This document shows positions 20,778-33,000 of a stretch of DNA of 64,000 nt, in pieces. Positions within the stretch are counted from its first letter, which is position 1, and each line of letters opens with the position of its first letter. Location of the stretch: positions 1,488,001-1,552,000 of the forward strand of contig NW_027043819.1 of assembly GCF_037102585.1 (NCBI RefSeq), written 5' to 3'. The position numbers and the translations under genes were made by a program. The notes under the pieces were generated by a model, which was given only the letters and a program-made list of their open reading frames with translations, did no database searches and was not told the origin of the DNA. The stretch comes from Saccharomycopsis crataegensis. Taxonomy: Eukaryota; Ascomycota; Saccharomycetes; Ascoideales; Saccharomycopsidaceae.

Positions 20778-20995
20778 GATATTATTATTGTTATTGACGG
20801 CAAAACTTGTCTCCTCCCTGTGATGAGAGAAGCAGAAAAAATTGTTTTTGTTTTGTGCGGTAGAAATCCCGTCGCCTTTTTTCAGCGGTGCGCACAGACC
20901 GAAGAGGAAATCAGAAAAAAAAAAAAAAAAAAATTTCATCTTCCTCTGCTTCCACTGCCTCTCTCATTACTAAGACATTCATTGACAGAGACAAC
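20778..20995. promoter_or_regulatory. Divergent promoter TMA22/HGH1
   Basis: 218 bp between the two start codons, with an A-run at about 20,915-20,933. Both genes on either side have minute first exons and act in translation. Confidence 0.5.
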
Positions 20996-22070
20996 ATGTC
21001 CGAACTCCAAGAAGTATGTGCTTGTCTCTTAGCATCATCATCATCTTGCTCCTCCCGGTTCTGTTTACTAACCACAATATCCACAGCTCGTAGGCTTTTT
21101 GGGCCATGAAAATACCGTGGTGAAGACTGTGGCGTTGCAAAACCTTTTGGGGTATTCCGCCAGCAATAAGGACGTTTTCAGACCAGAAGGATTACAACCA
21201 ATCAAAGACTTGATCAAAATCACCCAGGAAAAAGGGGCCACTAATCAAAAAATTGCCCTCACGATTTTGGTCAACGTCTCCGATGTGTCAGAGGTCCGTC
21301 AACTTATCATCGATGATGAGGAATACTTGAAGTACATTGTTGGGGAAATACAAAATGATTCACCGAACGCCGCGCTTTATTCTATGCTTCTAGCAAACTT
21401 GTCTTTCGAACCAACATTCAAGCTCTCGAAGGATCAAGTGGAAGTTTTGTTGGCCAAGTACGTCCTAAACCAACCTCAACATGATTACTTGAGTCTTGTA
21501 TTTGTCAACTACACCAACAAACTCGAGGGAAGAAACTTCTTTTTGGAAGACGATAATTTGTCAAGCATTATTGTCTTCAATGACAGTGACAATGAAAAGA
21601 GAAAAGAAGGTAGTGGGAAGCTTTTAAAGAACTTGTTGTTTAATATCGATTCGCATTTGAAACTTATTGAAAATGATCAAATCAAATTACTCACTTACAT
21701 TTTATCACCATTGATCTCCTCCAACTATACCCTTGATGATGATGAAGAATTTGCCTTGCCAGAAGAATTACAGTTCTTGCAAGACAAGCAGATGGAATCG
21801 AACCTTGAGTTGGTCGCGGTTTACTTGGAATGCTTGCTATTATTGTGTACCACAAAACCAGTTAGAGTGGCAATGAGAGAAGCCAGTGTATATCCTGTCA
21901 TCAGAGAATTGCATAAGACCGTGAATGACCAAAGAGTCTGTGAATTGTGTGAGGAAATCGTGCAATTTTTGGCCAGAGAAGAAGCACCAGAGCAAGAAGA
22001 GGCAAAGATCACTGAGGAAGCGGACGATGATTTCTCCGATGACGACGACAAGATGATTGAAGTTTTGTAG
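20996..22070 (+). CDS. HGH1: Hgh1-family eEF2-folding factor, spliced
   Basis: Armadillo-type protein that helps the chaperonin TRiC fold elongation factor 2. The exons are 20996-21013 (codes MSELQE) and 21087-22070, giving 333 aa. The spliced start reads MSELQELVGFLGHEN, matching the family's ELVGFL opening. The intron has GTATGT, TACTAAC and CACAG. The body is helical repeat throughout, with an acidic C-terminus (DDDFSDDDDKMIEVL). A second AG seven bases beyond the acceptor would shift the frame, so the first AG is used. Confidence 0.9.
21014..21086 (+). other. HGH1 intron (73 nt)
   Basis: Donor GTATGT at 21014, branch TACTAAC near 21,066-21,072, acceptor CAG ending at 21086. Confidence 0.93.
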
Positions 22071-22586
22071 ATGTGATAGTTATTTGTATAATAGAGGTAT
22101 CGTTTTTTAGAAATAACTGTAAACTAGAGAGATATATACTGGGGGGAGGGTTCTAAACAAGGTTCTACTGGTCGTAAAAGCCAGATGCTATGAAACAATA
22201 AACAAGCAGAAACATCGTTTGGATACTGGGAAATTGCTTACAAAAGCATTTCTATAAATAATCAATATTGAATGAAATGATAGAATTTCTGTCCAATTGT
22301 TTAGGAATACCATATGATGGTCGACTTCTGGGTCTATCATTTGATGGATCTTTTTTATGGCCAGAAATAGTAATTCACCAAAAACCTCACACTTTGTTTG
22401 GAAGGATTATTTATCTTTTGCGCCCATATTATGTATATATGTATATATATATAAATGCAATAAATTATTTCGTTAATAATATTAAGTCTTAGAGTTTATT
22501 GTGTTTATCAAAGATTGGATATACCAATACATAGCGTAAATGAAATTGACCTACACTACAATAAATTGTCATAATATGGTGATATC
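22071..22586. other. Gap between HGH1 and the pseudogene
   Basis: AT-rich. An open stretch from the ATG at 22277 to about 22,492 (MIEFLSNCLGIPYDG...) could be a remnant of the N-terminus of the pseudogene that follows, but nothing links the two directly. Confidence 0.4.
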
Positions 22587-24002
22587 ATGGGTAAACTCAT
22601 AAAGTCAGGGCAATTACCTAAAAGAATATGGATATCGTTTTTAAGAAATTTTCTATCGAAATTTGCCAAAGTTAGACTTCGAAGAGCAACCACTTGTGCA
22701 GCTAGTAAGATTATTTTCAGTAAGAAAGTTGCTGAAGTGATCCATATTGGAGTTGCTGAAGAAATTAGCCAAGATACTTTGGATTTCTATTGGGCATATT
22801 TGGTCAATTAATTTGAAGAAAATACAAACTCAAGCGAAATCCCACTTAAGAAAGGTGTAAATTTTTCCACATCTCTCTGGGAAAGTATCCATGATTTGGA
22901 AGCAAAAACCCTCCTATCTTCAAAGGATATATTAGAGGATAATTTTATAACTGAAGCTGAGCACTTGGTGGTCAATCTCGTCTACAGGGCTTTGAATAAT
23001 TTTAATATTGGTACTGACACACTGAAATATATTGATTTTTCTTTTTCAATCAACGATAAAGAAGGAAGATGCCATCTCTGTCCTGATATTAAATTGTTCA
23101 GGGTAGAAGGTTTTGGATACCGTATAACTTGTGAGGTCAAAAAAACAGAAATTGGGCGGCAGTGAGAACAAATTATTATTAGATTTGAGCCAATTATTTG
23201 AATATATTGTTGTGGTCAAAACCAAAATTGGCCTCCTAATAAAATGGATGGAGAAATCTATTTGTTTGTAGAGGCCATAAAGCTTTCCGATAAAGCTAGC
23301 AAAATAAAAGTGCCGGAGGGGAAGTTATTTATAGAAAGATAGCTAAGCCGGCTGAAAAAGATGTTGAAAACTATGCTGAAAAAGATTACAGTGATATGAG
23401 GAGATGGTTTTAAACTGATGTTGTTTTTTGGTTCCTCAAAGGTAAATGTGCCAAGTTCATTTTTGAAACCTTTCAAAATTCTCATTGGAGAAACCCAACA
23501 TACAAGGAAGTAGTAATTGAGAATAGAGAAAATTTACAAATGCTTCAATCTGAAATTGGTTGTGACTCCCAAGATTTCAAAAATACCGGTGAATATTTTA
23601 ACATAAAATGCGTTCAATGCTCCATCATTACAGAAGCTAGCCAGTCAGTTACTCTTGTGTTATTGTCAAAGTTTCTGGTCCTGCAAATCATTATTTAAAA
23701 GCTGAGAAAAAACGCAAATTTTGAAGACTGTGTGGATGAAATGCTATTCTTATACTCTTGGGAATGCCATCCTATAATACTATTAATAAGTTGAATCAAG
23801 GGGACATCACAGGAATATTAATAAGCCTGAAATTAATTATATGGGTTTCACTTCCCTTTGGAATTATGGATCGTCGCGTTTTGAAGAAATATCTCCTGCA
23901 AGAAATCACTGCGAATTGAATCTCTTTGATGGTTTATGGGAACGAGTAGCCGAAAAAGCCAAACAAAGTGAGTCTGAAGAATGCTTGAAGAGTAAGGCTT
24001 GA
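22587..24002 (+). pseudogene. Decayed gene with PD-(D/E)XK-like motif
   Basis: Protein-like sequence spread over changing frames, with at least one in-frame stop (near 22,810) and several frame changes. The clearest part (22,812-23,165) reads an alpha/beta stretch with CPDIKLF...CEVKKTE, the spacing of a PD-(D/E)XK nuclease core (PD, then E-x-K). Further pieces follow: one with NGEIYLF-like wording near 23,245-23,340, a longer piece at about 23,425-23,690, and a final piece ending in a stop near 24,002 (FDGLWERVAEKAKQ). I do not recognise the family. It may be a fungal nuclease-like or kinase-associated gene. Flanked by HGH1 and TFG1. Confidence 0.6.
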
Positions 24003-24603
24003 CGATTAATAGTAGTGATACATCTATCGAGGGTATATGAACGGAAAAAAAAAAAACAAAAACAAAAAACAAAACAATATAACAATCCAGGAAGTACTGT
24101 GCACGAAAGATATAATTTAAAGTTTTGATGCTCTATTTAACGAGAGTACTTCAACACAATATATATTTATAAATACTCTATTTTTCTTTTGATAATATGA
24201 TAATCGTCTTGAAGAGTTAGTTTACAGCAGTGTAATACTGAATAAGATCATTCAATCTGGAAATCAGTACAAACTACTTTTTTTCATAGATGAATATTTC
24301 ACTTATTAAATTACATTAGAACCTCTCTGACACATCCTCAAGCTCTCTACCATGATTTAAATACGAGAAATAATATCATCACCGTCTTCCTCTTATGTTG
24401 GGCGCGCACGCACACATCGGTTATAATCCCTGGCCATCAAGCATGCCATTTTTTTTCCCTTCCAAATTGAGAAGAAGAAGAAGAAGCAGAAGAAGCAGAA
24501 ATTTTTGGTTGAAGTTTTTGTTGTTGTGTTCATCGAGAGACTTTGCAATCAGCGGCTAAGGCAATCAATTTTGTTATTGTTTTTTATATTCAATCGATAG
24601 AAG
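24003..24603. other. TFG1 upstream region
   Basis: 600 bp with A-runs near 24,043-24,075, a GCGCGCACGCACAC patch near 24,402-24,415 and a GAAGAA/GCAGAA-rich leader. No gene seen. Confidence 0.5.
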
Positions 24604-26544
24604 ATGTCGACCTCAAACAATAACACCCCACCGCCCTCATTCCTTCGCCGCAGCAGCCCGTTTGTCAGGAAGCCTAGGACACCTTCTCGAGCAAGTGGAG
24701 GCGCTAGGGGCAACGGCAGTCCTTTGATCAGCAATAGAAGACCGGTAGGGGGTCCTTCCTCTCTAAGATACAGAAAAGACCAGCCTAATTCTGTTGCGGT
24801 GAAAAAGGAGGAAGAAAACGAAGGGGTTTTTCAGGAATTCAAAATCACCGCATGCACGAGAGAAGAAATTGAAAATGTTCAATACCATTTGATGAAATTT
24901 CAATCGAGAAACGAGGTGAATCCTGTGAAAGACTTCACCAAGCCAATCAGACTCCATAGAAAAGATCCTAGAAATATGCAGTTCCAGCTAACTCTTAAGG
25001 AAATTGATGAACGTGAACAATTGAACCGGGAATTGAGAGGGGAAACCGCTGATGATTTGGGAGATGGCAACAACAACGATAACGGGATGGGAGCTGCCCT
25101 TGATTTGGACGCTTTGGAGGCAAAGGAGGTTGAAGAAGAAGCTCAGACCGTAGCGCCAGAACCAAAAGCTGGTCCAACAAATATCGCTCCTGAGAAGCAA
25201 AAGGGGAAAAATAAGAGAAAGACCAGGGAAGTGAGAGTGATGAACGAAGATGCCAGAAAGTTGAGATACGAAGAATTTTATCCTTGGGTCATGGAAGATT
25301 ACGATGGCCTGAACACTTTTGTGGGTAATTATGAGGCAGCAACAACTGTGGGACATAATCATGCGTTGTTAGTGCCGGTAGCTGATGGGAGTTTCAAGAT
25401 GATACCGATCAATAAGATTTACAAGTTCACTCCAAGAAATAAATACGCTACTTTGACATTAGAGGAAGCAGAACAGAGATTACAGGAAAGTAATTCCGTG
25501 CCAAGATGGGTGATGGAGAAGATTGATGATGAAGAAGAAGATGGGGTCAAGACCGGTAATACCAAGAAAAAGAATGCCAGAAGAAATAGATTCAAAACCG
25601 TGTCGACTGACGATTTATTTGGTGACGATGATGACGACGAACGGAAAAGAAATTCCGATAATGATGGGATGGATTACGATGAAGAATTTGCAGATGACGA
25701 AGAAGCACCAATTGTTGGAGATCATAATGATGAAGAAGAAAAAGAATCAAGAAAGAGAATGGAAAAAGAAATGTTGAGTGCTAACACTGGTTTAGAACAA
25801 ACAGTAGATGACGATGTCAATGATTTATTTGATGAAGAAGCAAAGAAAAAGTTCGATAAAGAAGGTAAGAAGTTGAAGAAGACTTTGGTGAAGAATGAGT
25901 ATGGCCAGATCATGTATGAGTCCGAAGACGAAGAGAACCCTTACATGTCTGATTCTGATCTTGAGACCAGTGAATCTGAAACCGAAGTTAAAAAAGAAGA
26001 AACCAACGGATTGGAAGGATTGAATGATAGCAATAAGGCTTCCAAAAGTACCAGTCCTATGCCACCACACGCTCCTCAGATTTCTGTTAAATTGCCAATC
26101 AATAATCCAATAGGGTTTGTTACTTTCACCGCTAGTAAAGCGTTGTTGTCACAATTCCCAGGCGGTGATTGGAACCCGGCGGTCTCCAAGAAGAGATCTA
26201 TTGAATCTGCCGGGGAGAAGGAAAAATCACACAAAAGACAAAAGACAAAAGCCGCTTCTCCTGGGGCTGCTGCTGCTACTGGAGCCATATCCTCTCCTGG
26301 ATCTCCAGGCAGTCCAGGGTATTCTTCCGACGCAAATGATCCAACATTGCTTACTCAAGAGGAGATTGTTAATTTGATCAGTACTCGTGAGCTTACAGCT
26401 AAAGAGTTGTTTGTTGAATTGAAACCAAAGATTGCAAAGAATAAAGCGAACAAGGAAATATTCAAGACATTAATTAAAAAACTGGCCAAAGTTAAGATCA
26501 ATGATAAAGGCATCAAGGTCTTGGTATTAAAGAATACAAACTAA
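24604..26544 (+). CDS. TFG1: TFIIF largest subunit (RAP74 homologue)
   Basis: General transcription factor bound to RNA polymerase II at initiation and early elongation. 646 aa. The N-terminal dimerisation region with Tfg2 is visible as FKITACTREEIENVQYHLMKF from about residue 78, then an insertion, then EEFYPWVMEDYDGLNTFVG near residue 224. The centre is acidic and Lys-rich, as usual. The C-terminus (about 580-646, TQEEIVNLISTRELTAKELF to the end) is the winged-helix domain that binds the CTD phosphatase Fcp1. Convergent with GPI10. Confidence 0.93.
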   Translation: MSTSNNNTPPPSFLRRSSPFVRKPRTPSRASGGARGNGSPLISNRRPVGGPSSLRYRKDQPNSVAVKKEEENEGVFQEFKITACTREEIENVQYHLMKFQSRNEVNPVKDFTKPIRLHRKDPRNMQFQLTLKEIDEREQLNRELRGETADDLGDGNNNDNGMGAALDLDALEAKEVEEEAQTVAPEPKAGPTNIAPEKQKGKNKRKTREVRVMNEDARKLRYEEFYPWVMEDYDGLNTFVGNYEAATTVGHNHALLVPVADGSFKMIPINKIYKFTPRNKYATLTLEEAEQRLQESNSVPRWVMEKIDDEEEDGVKTGNTKKKNARRNRFKTVSTDDLFGDDDDDERKRNSDNDGMDYDEEFADDEEAPIVGDHNDEEEKESRKRMEKEMLSANTGLEQTVDDDVNDLFDEEAKKKFDKEGKKLKKTLVKNEYGQIMYESEDEENPYMSDSDLETSESETEVKKEETNGLEGLNDSNKASKSTSPMPPHAPQISVKLPINNPIGFVTFTASKALLSQFPGGDWNPAVSKKRSIESAGEKEKSHKRQKTKAASPGAAAATGAISSPGSPGSPGYSSDANDPTLLTQEEIVNLISTRELTAKELFVELKPKIAKNKANKEIFKTLIKKLAKVKINDKGIKVLVLKNTN

Positions 26545-26839
26545 TGAAAATGGTAAACTTTCTCTACAACCTATTTACAAATAGCTGTATCATATACCAC
26601 CTTTTTTTTTTTTTCTGTGCCCCCTTTTTTTTCTTGTTTAAGTTTTTTGAGATAATTTTCTTTTCGGTTTTTTGAGTTTTTAATAATAGTAATCTTTGAA
26701 TTGCCATGGCACTAAAGTAAAAAAAATAAAAAAAAAAGATACAAAGAAACCCTTCATTTTAAAAGTGTATTTTCTCCAAATAGTCAATGTCATACGATAG
26801 TAGTCCCATAAATATCTCGTAATATCATTTAGGTGCCAA

Positions 26840-28588
26840 TCACTCCCATGGCCACTTACAGTATACAACAACGTCCCCGCTTCTTCTACTGTCCCAGTGG
26901 AAATAACTATTGAAGAACCTGTCGCATTCCTCGTACTTTGAGTTCTGCAAGTAATTCTTCATAAATGGTTCCAATGCTTCGAAGAATACCAAATGAGTTG
27001 GCCATTCATAATTATACACCCTTCCTTTTGTACGGAACTGTTTATTGAATGGTGGGAAATGGATATCCAAATAACTTTTTGGGTCATCGTAGAACTTGTC
27101 CGACTCATCCTTATAATTCGCCAATGTTGTCTTGATGGACTCGGTGGTGAATATTTCCGGATCCATCATCGATGATGATGGAGGTTCACAGGTCAAGTAC
27201 CATATTTTATGATTCAAATCTGGACGGTGGAGGTATGATTGAAGCGGCGTCGAGTGGCAGGGGGTAAGGAACCCAATGGAGTCGACGTCAGGATTAAATT
27301 TGAGAAAGTTGATAACGTCAATTACTCCCCTTTCCTGGACTTGAGTCAATAACACCCCGAGAGCGAGGTTAATAATAAGAATCGCATATATTACTACCTT
27401 GCCAGCCCAGCGTGGGAAAATCAAAGAAGAAGATGCTTGATCGGTGGAAGTAGAGAATTTGTAGAATCGATAAAACCCTTGGGCGGCAATGACCAAAAGA
27501 AATGGCATCAATTGATAAATGAACCGGAATTCTTTATGGGTGATCAAGGAAAATACCCCGATATTGACGGCAAGAACCGATAGAAATAACAGCTTAAACT
27601 GGAAATCGCCACAAACCAATCCGAAAATGAAAAATGGTAAATAACTGGTCAAAATGAATGGAATCGATTGGGTCAAATGGAAATGCCAGCTGTTTATCCC
27701 GTAAAAATCGGCAAAGGAATTGAGAACATTAAATTTCACAAAGTTTACTATTGGGAACACCAATCTTTCATAATAATAAAAGTCGATTGCCGTATTAATG
27801 GCGAAAATCACTGATCCCACAACCATTGCGAGTCCCAAAATCTTCAATTTATTACCCAAACCAGATACTTTAAAGAGCATATATGGGCCCAATACTATCC
27901 AAATGAAAATATTGGTGGGTCTAACGATCACCGCCAACGCCGCAAACGTCAATGATTTCCCTAACTGTGACAAATCTATTGTTTTCTTTTGCCCCTGTAA
28001 AAATTCCCATGGCCAGTAATTTAGGGCAATTATCGTCAAATTCAATTCAAATGTACTGGAAAAAGTCCTGGTGAAGCAAAACCAGTTGAATGATGACACC
28101 ACACTCAAAAGTAATACCGCTCTCGCTAACGTTTCGTTCCCAAAGAGTTTTTGAGAGAAAGTGTATAGATAAAACTCACTGATTGCCGATACCACTCCTT
28201 GGAAGATTTTTGGCATTAATAATACCCCAACGTCACCAAACCCTAATAAATCACTCAATTTAAACGATAAATAAAACATAAATGGATAATTGAACGACCG
28301 TAGCTGATCTATCCATTCCCAGGTCAAATCACCGTACCCAAAGGCAAATTGATGAGCCGGCTCAAGCGATTGAAAATATTCATCTGGTTGGAAGAAAGTG
28401 TTGACAGTGAACGCGTTGATCAATCTTAAAAGGATCAAGTACTGGATCACCAAAGGTTTCGGGAGAGATTCGTATTGGGTTTTCTGCTTTTCTATCTTTT
28501 GAACTGCAACTTGCTCATCCTTGGCAACCACTTCTTCTTGTTCTTCTTTCTCCTTCCTCCTCCGCTTCAATTCAGTTTCATCCACCAT
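26840..28588 (-). CDS. GPI10: GPI mannosyltransferase III
   Basis: Adds the third mannose to the GPI anchor precursor in the ER lumen (PIG-B homologue, GT22 family). 582 aa from the ATG at 28588. The frame stays open further upstream through an Ile-rich stretch from a non-coding-looking leader, so I use the ATG before DETELKRRRK. The signature FFQPDEYFQSLEPAH is at about residues 65-79, in the first luminal loop, where the family has its catalytic aspartate. Many membrane spans follow, and the conserved THKEFRFIYQLMPF block lies near 350. The C-terminal luminal part is polar. Confidence 0.93.
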   Translation of the reverse strand: MVDETELKRRRKEKEEQEEVVAKDEQVAVQKIEKQKTQYESLPKPLVIQYLILLRLINAFTVNTFFQPDEYFQSLEPAHQFAFGYGDLTWEWIDQLRSFNYPFMFYLSFKLSDLLGFGDVGVLLMPKIFQGVVSAISEFYLYTFSQKLFGNETLARAVLLLSVVSSFNWFCFTRTFSSTFELNLTIIALNYWPWEFLQGQKKTIDLSQLGKSLTFAALAVIVRPTNIFIWIVLGPYMLFKVSGLGNKLKILGLAMVVGSVIFAINTAIDFYYYERLVFPIVNFVKFNVLNSFADFYGINSWHFHLTQSIPFILTSYLPFFIFGLVCGDFQFKLLFLSVLAVNIGVFSLITHKEFRFIYQLMPFLLVIAAQGFYRFYKFSTSTDQASSSLIFPRWAGKVVIYAILIINLALGVLLTQVQERGVIDVINFLKFNPDVDSIGFLTPCHSTPLQSYLHRPDLNHKIWYLTCEPPSSSMMDPEIFTTESIKTTLANYKDESDKFYDDPKSYLDIHFPPFNKQFRTKGRVYNYEWPTHLVFFEALEPFMKNYLQNSKYEECDRFFNSYFHWDSRRSGDVVVYCKWPWE

Positions 28589-28807
28589 TATTATTATAAT
28601 AATCAAAAAAACAATGAAAAAAAAAGGGAATGTTTTCTCTACAAATCGCCATTTCTGACATCTACGAAATTTCAATTTGATTTCATCTTCCACTCTGCAG
28701 AACTGTCGGCCCAATCCGAGGTGAAAATTCAGGCTTTTGGTCACGTTTATTTACCACCGGAACTCCAAAAACTAGAAGTGACGTTGTTCTCCATTTACTA
28801 ATCACGA

Positions 28808-28933
<126 letters not shown>

Positions 28934-29198
28934 TTAATGGTAATTGGCTTCTAATGGGAAGGGAAAGAAAGTGAGATATCCCATCAAGCTTATCAAGGTA
29001 ATGGCAAAAAATTTGTGGGAAATTGTCAGTGCTGTTAAAGCAAGCGTGCAGTTTTTTGAATAGACCTCTGATGTGTAGAAAATATCCTTGAAAGTTCAGC
29101 ACAGCCATCAGTTGAGTGAAGCGTGGAAGCCCAGGGGCATGCACCGTAATAATAAGTCATAACTTATGCTACACTCACGTATCATGGCAATTACTGGG

Positions 29199-29287
29199 TA
29201 AGCTAGGAGTAGTCCAATAATGCATTAGGTCTTCGAAGACGATGATAAGCTAAGAGTATTCCAATAATTGACTGGATCTTTAAAGGC
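29199..29287. repeat. Diverged tandem duplication, period 47 bp
   Basis: TAAGCTAGGAGTAGTCCAAT at 29199 and TAAGCTAAGAGTATTCCAAT at 29246 begin two copies that stay similar for about 42 bp. Confidence 0.7.
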
Positions 29288-30072
29288 AATCTCCTTGGCG
29301 ATTTCAGTTTCAAGAGGCAGTTTTCATCGAAAGTTTATTAATAATTTGCGGAATGTCGAAATTAGGAAGATACATGAAGAATCTAATGAGTAAATGTTCG
29401 AATTATTCAATTAAGAAAATAGATATTATGGAAAATAATGATTGATAATCAAGAAGTCACTAGAATGAAACAAAAAGAAAAAAAGAAGAAGAAAAATTAT
29501 TCATGCCTTAAATATATAATTATTGGCAATTATATTAGTATTAATGTAAGAATACAAAATAAGCACCTCATTTTCTTCCCATAACATGAGCTTATCGTGA
29601 TCAAAACAGCAAACCGATCCAGAGAAAGGTTTTTCATCGGCAGAGTAGGTTGGGACAGATTAACCGATTGATGATACTGAAAACAACTTTTTGATAGCTG
29701 CTCTATTTAATTATCAAACTGGGCAACGAGGCATCAACAAAGGCATAGAGAAAAGAACAAAAAGGTCGGAAAAAGAGCAAATAAAAAGAAAAAGAGATGA
29801 CCAAAACAAGAGGAACATGACCAAAACAAAACAAAAAAACTATGATGGGAAAAATAATATAGCTTTGAAACACCCCAATGAAAATGCCAGCAAAGGAAAC
29901 AAAAATGGTTCCATCATAACTTCTTTCAAAAGATATATGGAAAAAAAAAAAAAAGTGACAAGCAGAACAAAAGAAAGCCTTATTCAAACACAAAATAAAA
30001 GAGCAGCAAAATTAAAAAAGAATGAAAAGCGGAGAACAAAAAAAAAACAAAAACGGTACATGTAGGTCAAGA

Positions 30073-33000
30073 TTATCTAACATTGGTCAATCTACTTTCT
30101 CTAGTTCTAAATTGAGTTTCCTCAGTTTGAATACTAAATTGAATAGTTTGTCCCATTCTTGCAAATGCCTTGCTTGGACCCTTTTCACGGTTAACAATAA
30201 CCACACACTTTTTCTTATCACTAAGTATTTTTTGACCGGCCTTTTCCACATATTCGGTACCCTTCTTTATTCTCAAAGGCAAAATGATGATTTTTACTTT
30301 CAAAGATCTGCTGCCCGCCAACTTGGCTGGAACAACCGTGTAGATACTATTAGATTCGAATTTCACCTTCAGAACACTACCTTCCTTAAGTCGTAATGCT
30401 AATGAATTACGAATCAATGTCTGAACATCCTCAACAGACAAGAATGACTCGTACCTAAATTCCTCCTCTGAAGAGCTGGTAGAAGAGAGGGTTGAAGATA
30501 CCGATGATGAAGATGATGATGGCACAAAATTATTGATGACTTTAGAAAACCAACTTTGCTTCACTTTTGGATTGGTGATGATAGATTCGGACATAGTCTT
30601 GATTGAAGGAGCCTTAGAGCCCTTAGATTCAACAATATCAGTGTCAACCAGAGGAGCAAGATCCACGGTTGGGCTGGTAATCGTTGATGACGACCCATCA
30701 ATATCAGACTGTTCATTTTTCTCAAGACTACCGAGCTTGGCTTTAGCTGTGATAGTGGAAGGTTTGATCATAGAGCCTTGGCTTGTCTTTGATTTTTGGT
30801 CAACAGTGTTATTATCTTGAGTTTTCTTTTCTCCAGTAATGCCAGCAACGGTGGTGCTAGTAGTGGCAGTGGTAGGAGTACCAGGTGTGGCAGAAAGGGA
30901 AGTAAATCCTGAACCGGTGGTGGTGGTAGTGGTGGCATTAGCCTTGACTACAAGATTATTACTCTTAGCAACCACAGACTTAACACTGGTTTGAGTATTC
31001 TTGGAAGAGGTAGTGATTGTGGCAGTGGTAGAAACTGGGGATGCTACCGAATTCTTAGACAGAGGAGGTTTCGGAGCGTCACGCTGAGGAATCAATGAGA
31101 TTTTTGCATTGGAGGTAGGCGGATTACTGGAGCCCTTGATGATACTGGAGTTTTGAGCCAGCTTGATTTTATCGGTGGTATGCTTATTATTCAACTCATT
31201 CTTCTTCTTCCCTACAGCAGACTCCTTGATCTTAATATCATTTGTAGCTGTTGCCTTGCTTTTGTCAAAGTCAAAACTGGAAGCAACAGAAGTCAGATCG
31301 AATTTCTTAGCTACTGGAGATTCTGTAGAACTCAGAGTCACATTCTTGCTCTGAATAAATGATTGCAACCCCGTGGTGTTCGGATCGGTCTCATTGCCGT
31401 AACCTTCCTCAACGATAGAAGGAGATCTAGGACCAGCCATTCCTGCTGTGCCATATTGTCCAAACGCAAAAATCGTCTTCTTACCGGTATCACTCATTCT
31501 GGAATCAGTAGAAATGATTGAATTGCGCTTATTAGCACCAAAATTGAAACTGAAAGTGCTACTGGTATTAGTCACTTCACGAGCCATAGTTTCCACTGCA
31601 TCTTGATACCTACTTTCATTGTCTGTATTTGTGGTGGTTGTAGTGATATTAGTCATTTCACTTGCAACAGTCTTAGTTCTGTCCATTGCTTTCTTTTTGG
31701 AGGGACTTGCACTCCCTGAATGGCTTTGGCTTAGTTGTCCCATTGGTATAACATTCTTGTTTTTAACAGCTTTGTTTGCCTTTGAGAACTTCACTGGCGA
31801 ATTCCCAGTATCGTCAACTCTATTATGATCGTCACCGGTAGTAAAATCACTGATGGCTCTTCTTTGTTTTAACTTTTCTGGACTTCCAGATTTGACATCA
31901 CCATCGCCTGCGAATAATGACACACTGCGATGTTTTTGGTCACCTGTAGCACCTTGCTTCAATCTTTGGTTCTCTAATTCTAGTTGTTGGGCTTTCTTTA
32001 CCATCATTTTGACTTTCTCGGTTAATTCATTCGCCCGTTCTATTGCCGCCACACGTTCCTCTTCACGACGACGATCTTCTTCAACTCTTTTTTGATATTC
32101 AATTTCTAACTCCTTATAGTTTGGAAACTGCGAAAACATAGAAGATCTTCTATCTCTATTATTCCCCGTTTTCTTCCCATTGTCTTTATCAAAGCCAAAC
32201 ACTTGTTCACAAAAGAATGCAAAATCAGAGTTAGATAATCCTGGGCCAAAATCACCTGCGCCGAGAACCTTTTTGTGAGTCTTGGAAGAAATAGGAGATT
32301 TCTGATTGTTGATAGTATTATCACTGGTATTCTCAGCATCATCATCATTATTGACTATAGTACCTGCCAGACTTGGAGGAGCACCATGCTCTTCAGATCC
32401 TGGAACCTTTGGCAAGTCAGGCAAATGCATCCCAGCTGACTTCTTCCATTCTTTCTTCATTGAGTAACGGATATTCTTTTTGCTGGTTGAACTATTCAAA
32501 ATGGATCTCTTGGACCTAGAGGAGACATTCAGCAATTTTTTGATACTTCCATTGCTATCTCCCCTCCGTTGATGGCCAGCAGAAATCCCGCCACCTATAC
32601 TACCGGTATGGCTCAATGATTTTCTTTGTTTCTTCTTCGGAGAAGTTAAGCTCTTGCCGCTAGGGGAGTCCGGTAATCCGATTTGATCCAACATGGCGGC
32701 ATAGTTTGGAATCAGACCAATACTGAAGGCATTAAAACTATCTCTTTTTGAAGCAGACTTAGTCATTCTGGAATTCGAGCGACCTGAATTCTTTTGGGCA
32801 GCGCAGGCTTCAGCAGCAGCTTTCTGGAAATTGAAATCATATTGGACTGAGCCACGTTTTGTGTTAGGGGCATTATTTTCCTTGTCCAATTCGTCAAAAG
32901 CAATGTTATCAACTGGGGTGGTGACCGCAGGAGCAGTGGTATTTCTGGAAGCCTTGTTAGTAGTGCTTGAAGCGACAACATTATCAATCCCTTGGTAGGT

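Noticed and set aside
29691-30065. Open frame coding a Lys-rich 124-residue stretch
   Set aside because: No ATG at its start, A-rich low complexity, and it lies in the T-rich 3' flank of the kinase gene on the other strand.
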